A stretch of DNA of 13,921 nt from positions 1 through 13,921 of the forward strand of contig JARDZO010000142.1 of NCBI GenBank assembly GCA_029240815.1, read 5' to 3'. This DNA is from Brevibacillus sp. Lineage in GTDB: Bacteria > Bacillota > Bacilli > Brevibacillales > Brevibacillaceae. Position numbers and translations under genes: made by a program. Shown here piece by piece: positions 13,744 through 13,921 of the stretch. The notes below the pieces were generated by a model, which was given only the letters and a program-made list of their open reading frames with translations, made no database searches and was not told the origin of the DNA. Position 1 is the first letter of the stretch, and the number at the start of each line of letters is the position of its first letter.

Positions 13744-13784
13744 AAAAAAAGACTACCCAGATCTCAGTTGATCCGGACAGTCTT
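13744..13784 (-). terminator. Strong terminator of the gene entering from the right
   Basis: On the minus strand AAGACT (13784-13779) pairs with AGTCTT (13754-13749). An inner stem CCGGATC/GATCTGG (13776-13770 / 13763-13757, one G-U) has a 6-nt loop, and seven T residues follow. It begins 12 nt after the stop of the partial gene. The remaining stretch to 13621 is AT-rich with nothing else supported. Confidence 0.88.
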
Positions 13785-13796
13785 CCCTCGTTGCTA

Positions 13797-13921
13797 TTAC
13801 CCTCTTGATTTTCCTTTTCCAGCAGATGGTCGAAATGGCCTGCCGCCCTGACTCTTGTTGCCTGGTCTGCCAGCTCCATTACCTCCCGCTTTACCAGCTG
13901 TAGCCGGCTTGGATGGCTTTG
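13797..13921 (-). CDS. Partial gene: Gly/Lys/Arg-rich C-terminus, possibly a DEAD-box RNA helicase
   Basis: Only the last 40 residues and the TAA stop are in the window. The tail is low-complexity and basic: KPSKPATAGKAGGNGAGRPG, then NKSQGGRPFRPSAGKGKSRG. Basic Gly/Arg tails of this kind end CshA-type DEAD-box helicases of Bacillales, where they bind RNA, and RPFRPS-like endings are common there. Other RNA-binding proteins share such tails, so the name is tentative. I chose this frame over the neighbouring minus-strand frame (13688-13879) because it stops just before the terminator and has a coherent composition; the other frame runs through the terminator hairpin. Confidence 0.55.
   Translation of the reverse strand, partial: KPSKPATAGKAGGNGAGRPGNKSQGGRPFRPSAGKGKSRG

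Noticed and set aside
13688..13879. 63-codon minus-strand frame near the right edge
   Set aside because: It reads through a strong terminator hairpin and its T-run. The neighbouring frame, ending at 13797, is the better tail of the incoming gene.

Overview
The window looks like chromosomal DNA from an aerobic, endospore-forming Bacillales bacterium, most likely Brevibacillus or a close relative. This rests on strong AGGAGG-type ribosome binding sites, Gram-positive secretion signals, an RsmF-type rRNA methyltransferase and the overall style of the proteins. The genus is an inference from protein resemblance, since no search was possible. I see no tRNA, rRNA, CRISPR array or intact transposase.

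Layout, left to right. Positions 1-295 are non-coding apart from a terminator for hppD. hppD (4-hydroxyphenylpyruvate dioxygenase, minus) is divergent from a class I SAM methyltransferase (plus); their shared intergenic region holds a cre-like site and several AAACGCT motifs. A secreted 476-aa protein of unknown function (minus, TTG start, with a five-codon mini-ORF ahead of it) is divergent from a secreted M14 zinc carboxypeptidase (plus). Next comes a 718-bp gene-free stretch dominated by a roughly 300-nt imperfect hairpin at 5911-6212, the most striking unexplained structure here.

Positions 6339-8573 form a compact accessory cassette. It contains an antibiotic-biosynthesis-monooxygenase-like (ABM) protein and a zinc-independent quinone oxidoreductase/MDR protein (both minus), divergent from a TetR regulator (plus). 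Three 15-bp operator-like palindromes lie between the regulator and the oxidoreductase. One of them exactly fills the spacer of a perfect TTGACA-17-TATAAT promoter. Related repeats bracket the cassette, which suggests acquisition. The likely role is an inducible response to a quinone or other electrophile.

A minus-strand two-gene operon follows: a four-helix membrane protein of unknown family, then a soluble methyl-accepting chemotaxis signalling protein. Divergent from it is an RsmF-like rRNA cytosine methyltransferase (plus). The right end is all minus strand: an Lrp/AsnC regulator overlapping the translation signals of a LysE-type amino-acid exporter, then a small zinc-ribbon/HTH protein. 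At the edge is the C-terminal Gly/Lys/Arg-rich tail of a gene running in from outside, perhaps a DEAD-box RNA helicase, with a strong terminator.

Most genes are ordinary housekeeping or accessory genes. The items that deserve attention are the long hairpin, the TetR operator array, the repeats flanking the cassette, and the membrane protein paired with a soluble chemotaxis transducer.
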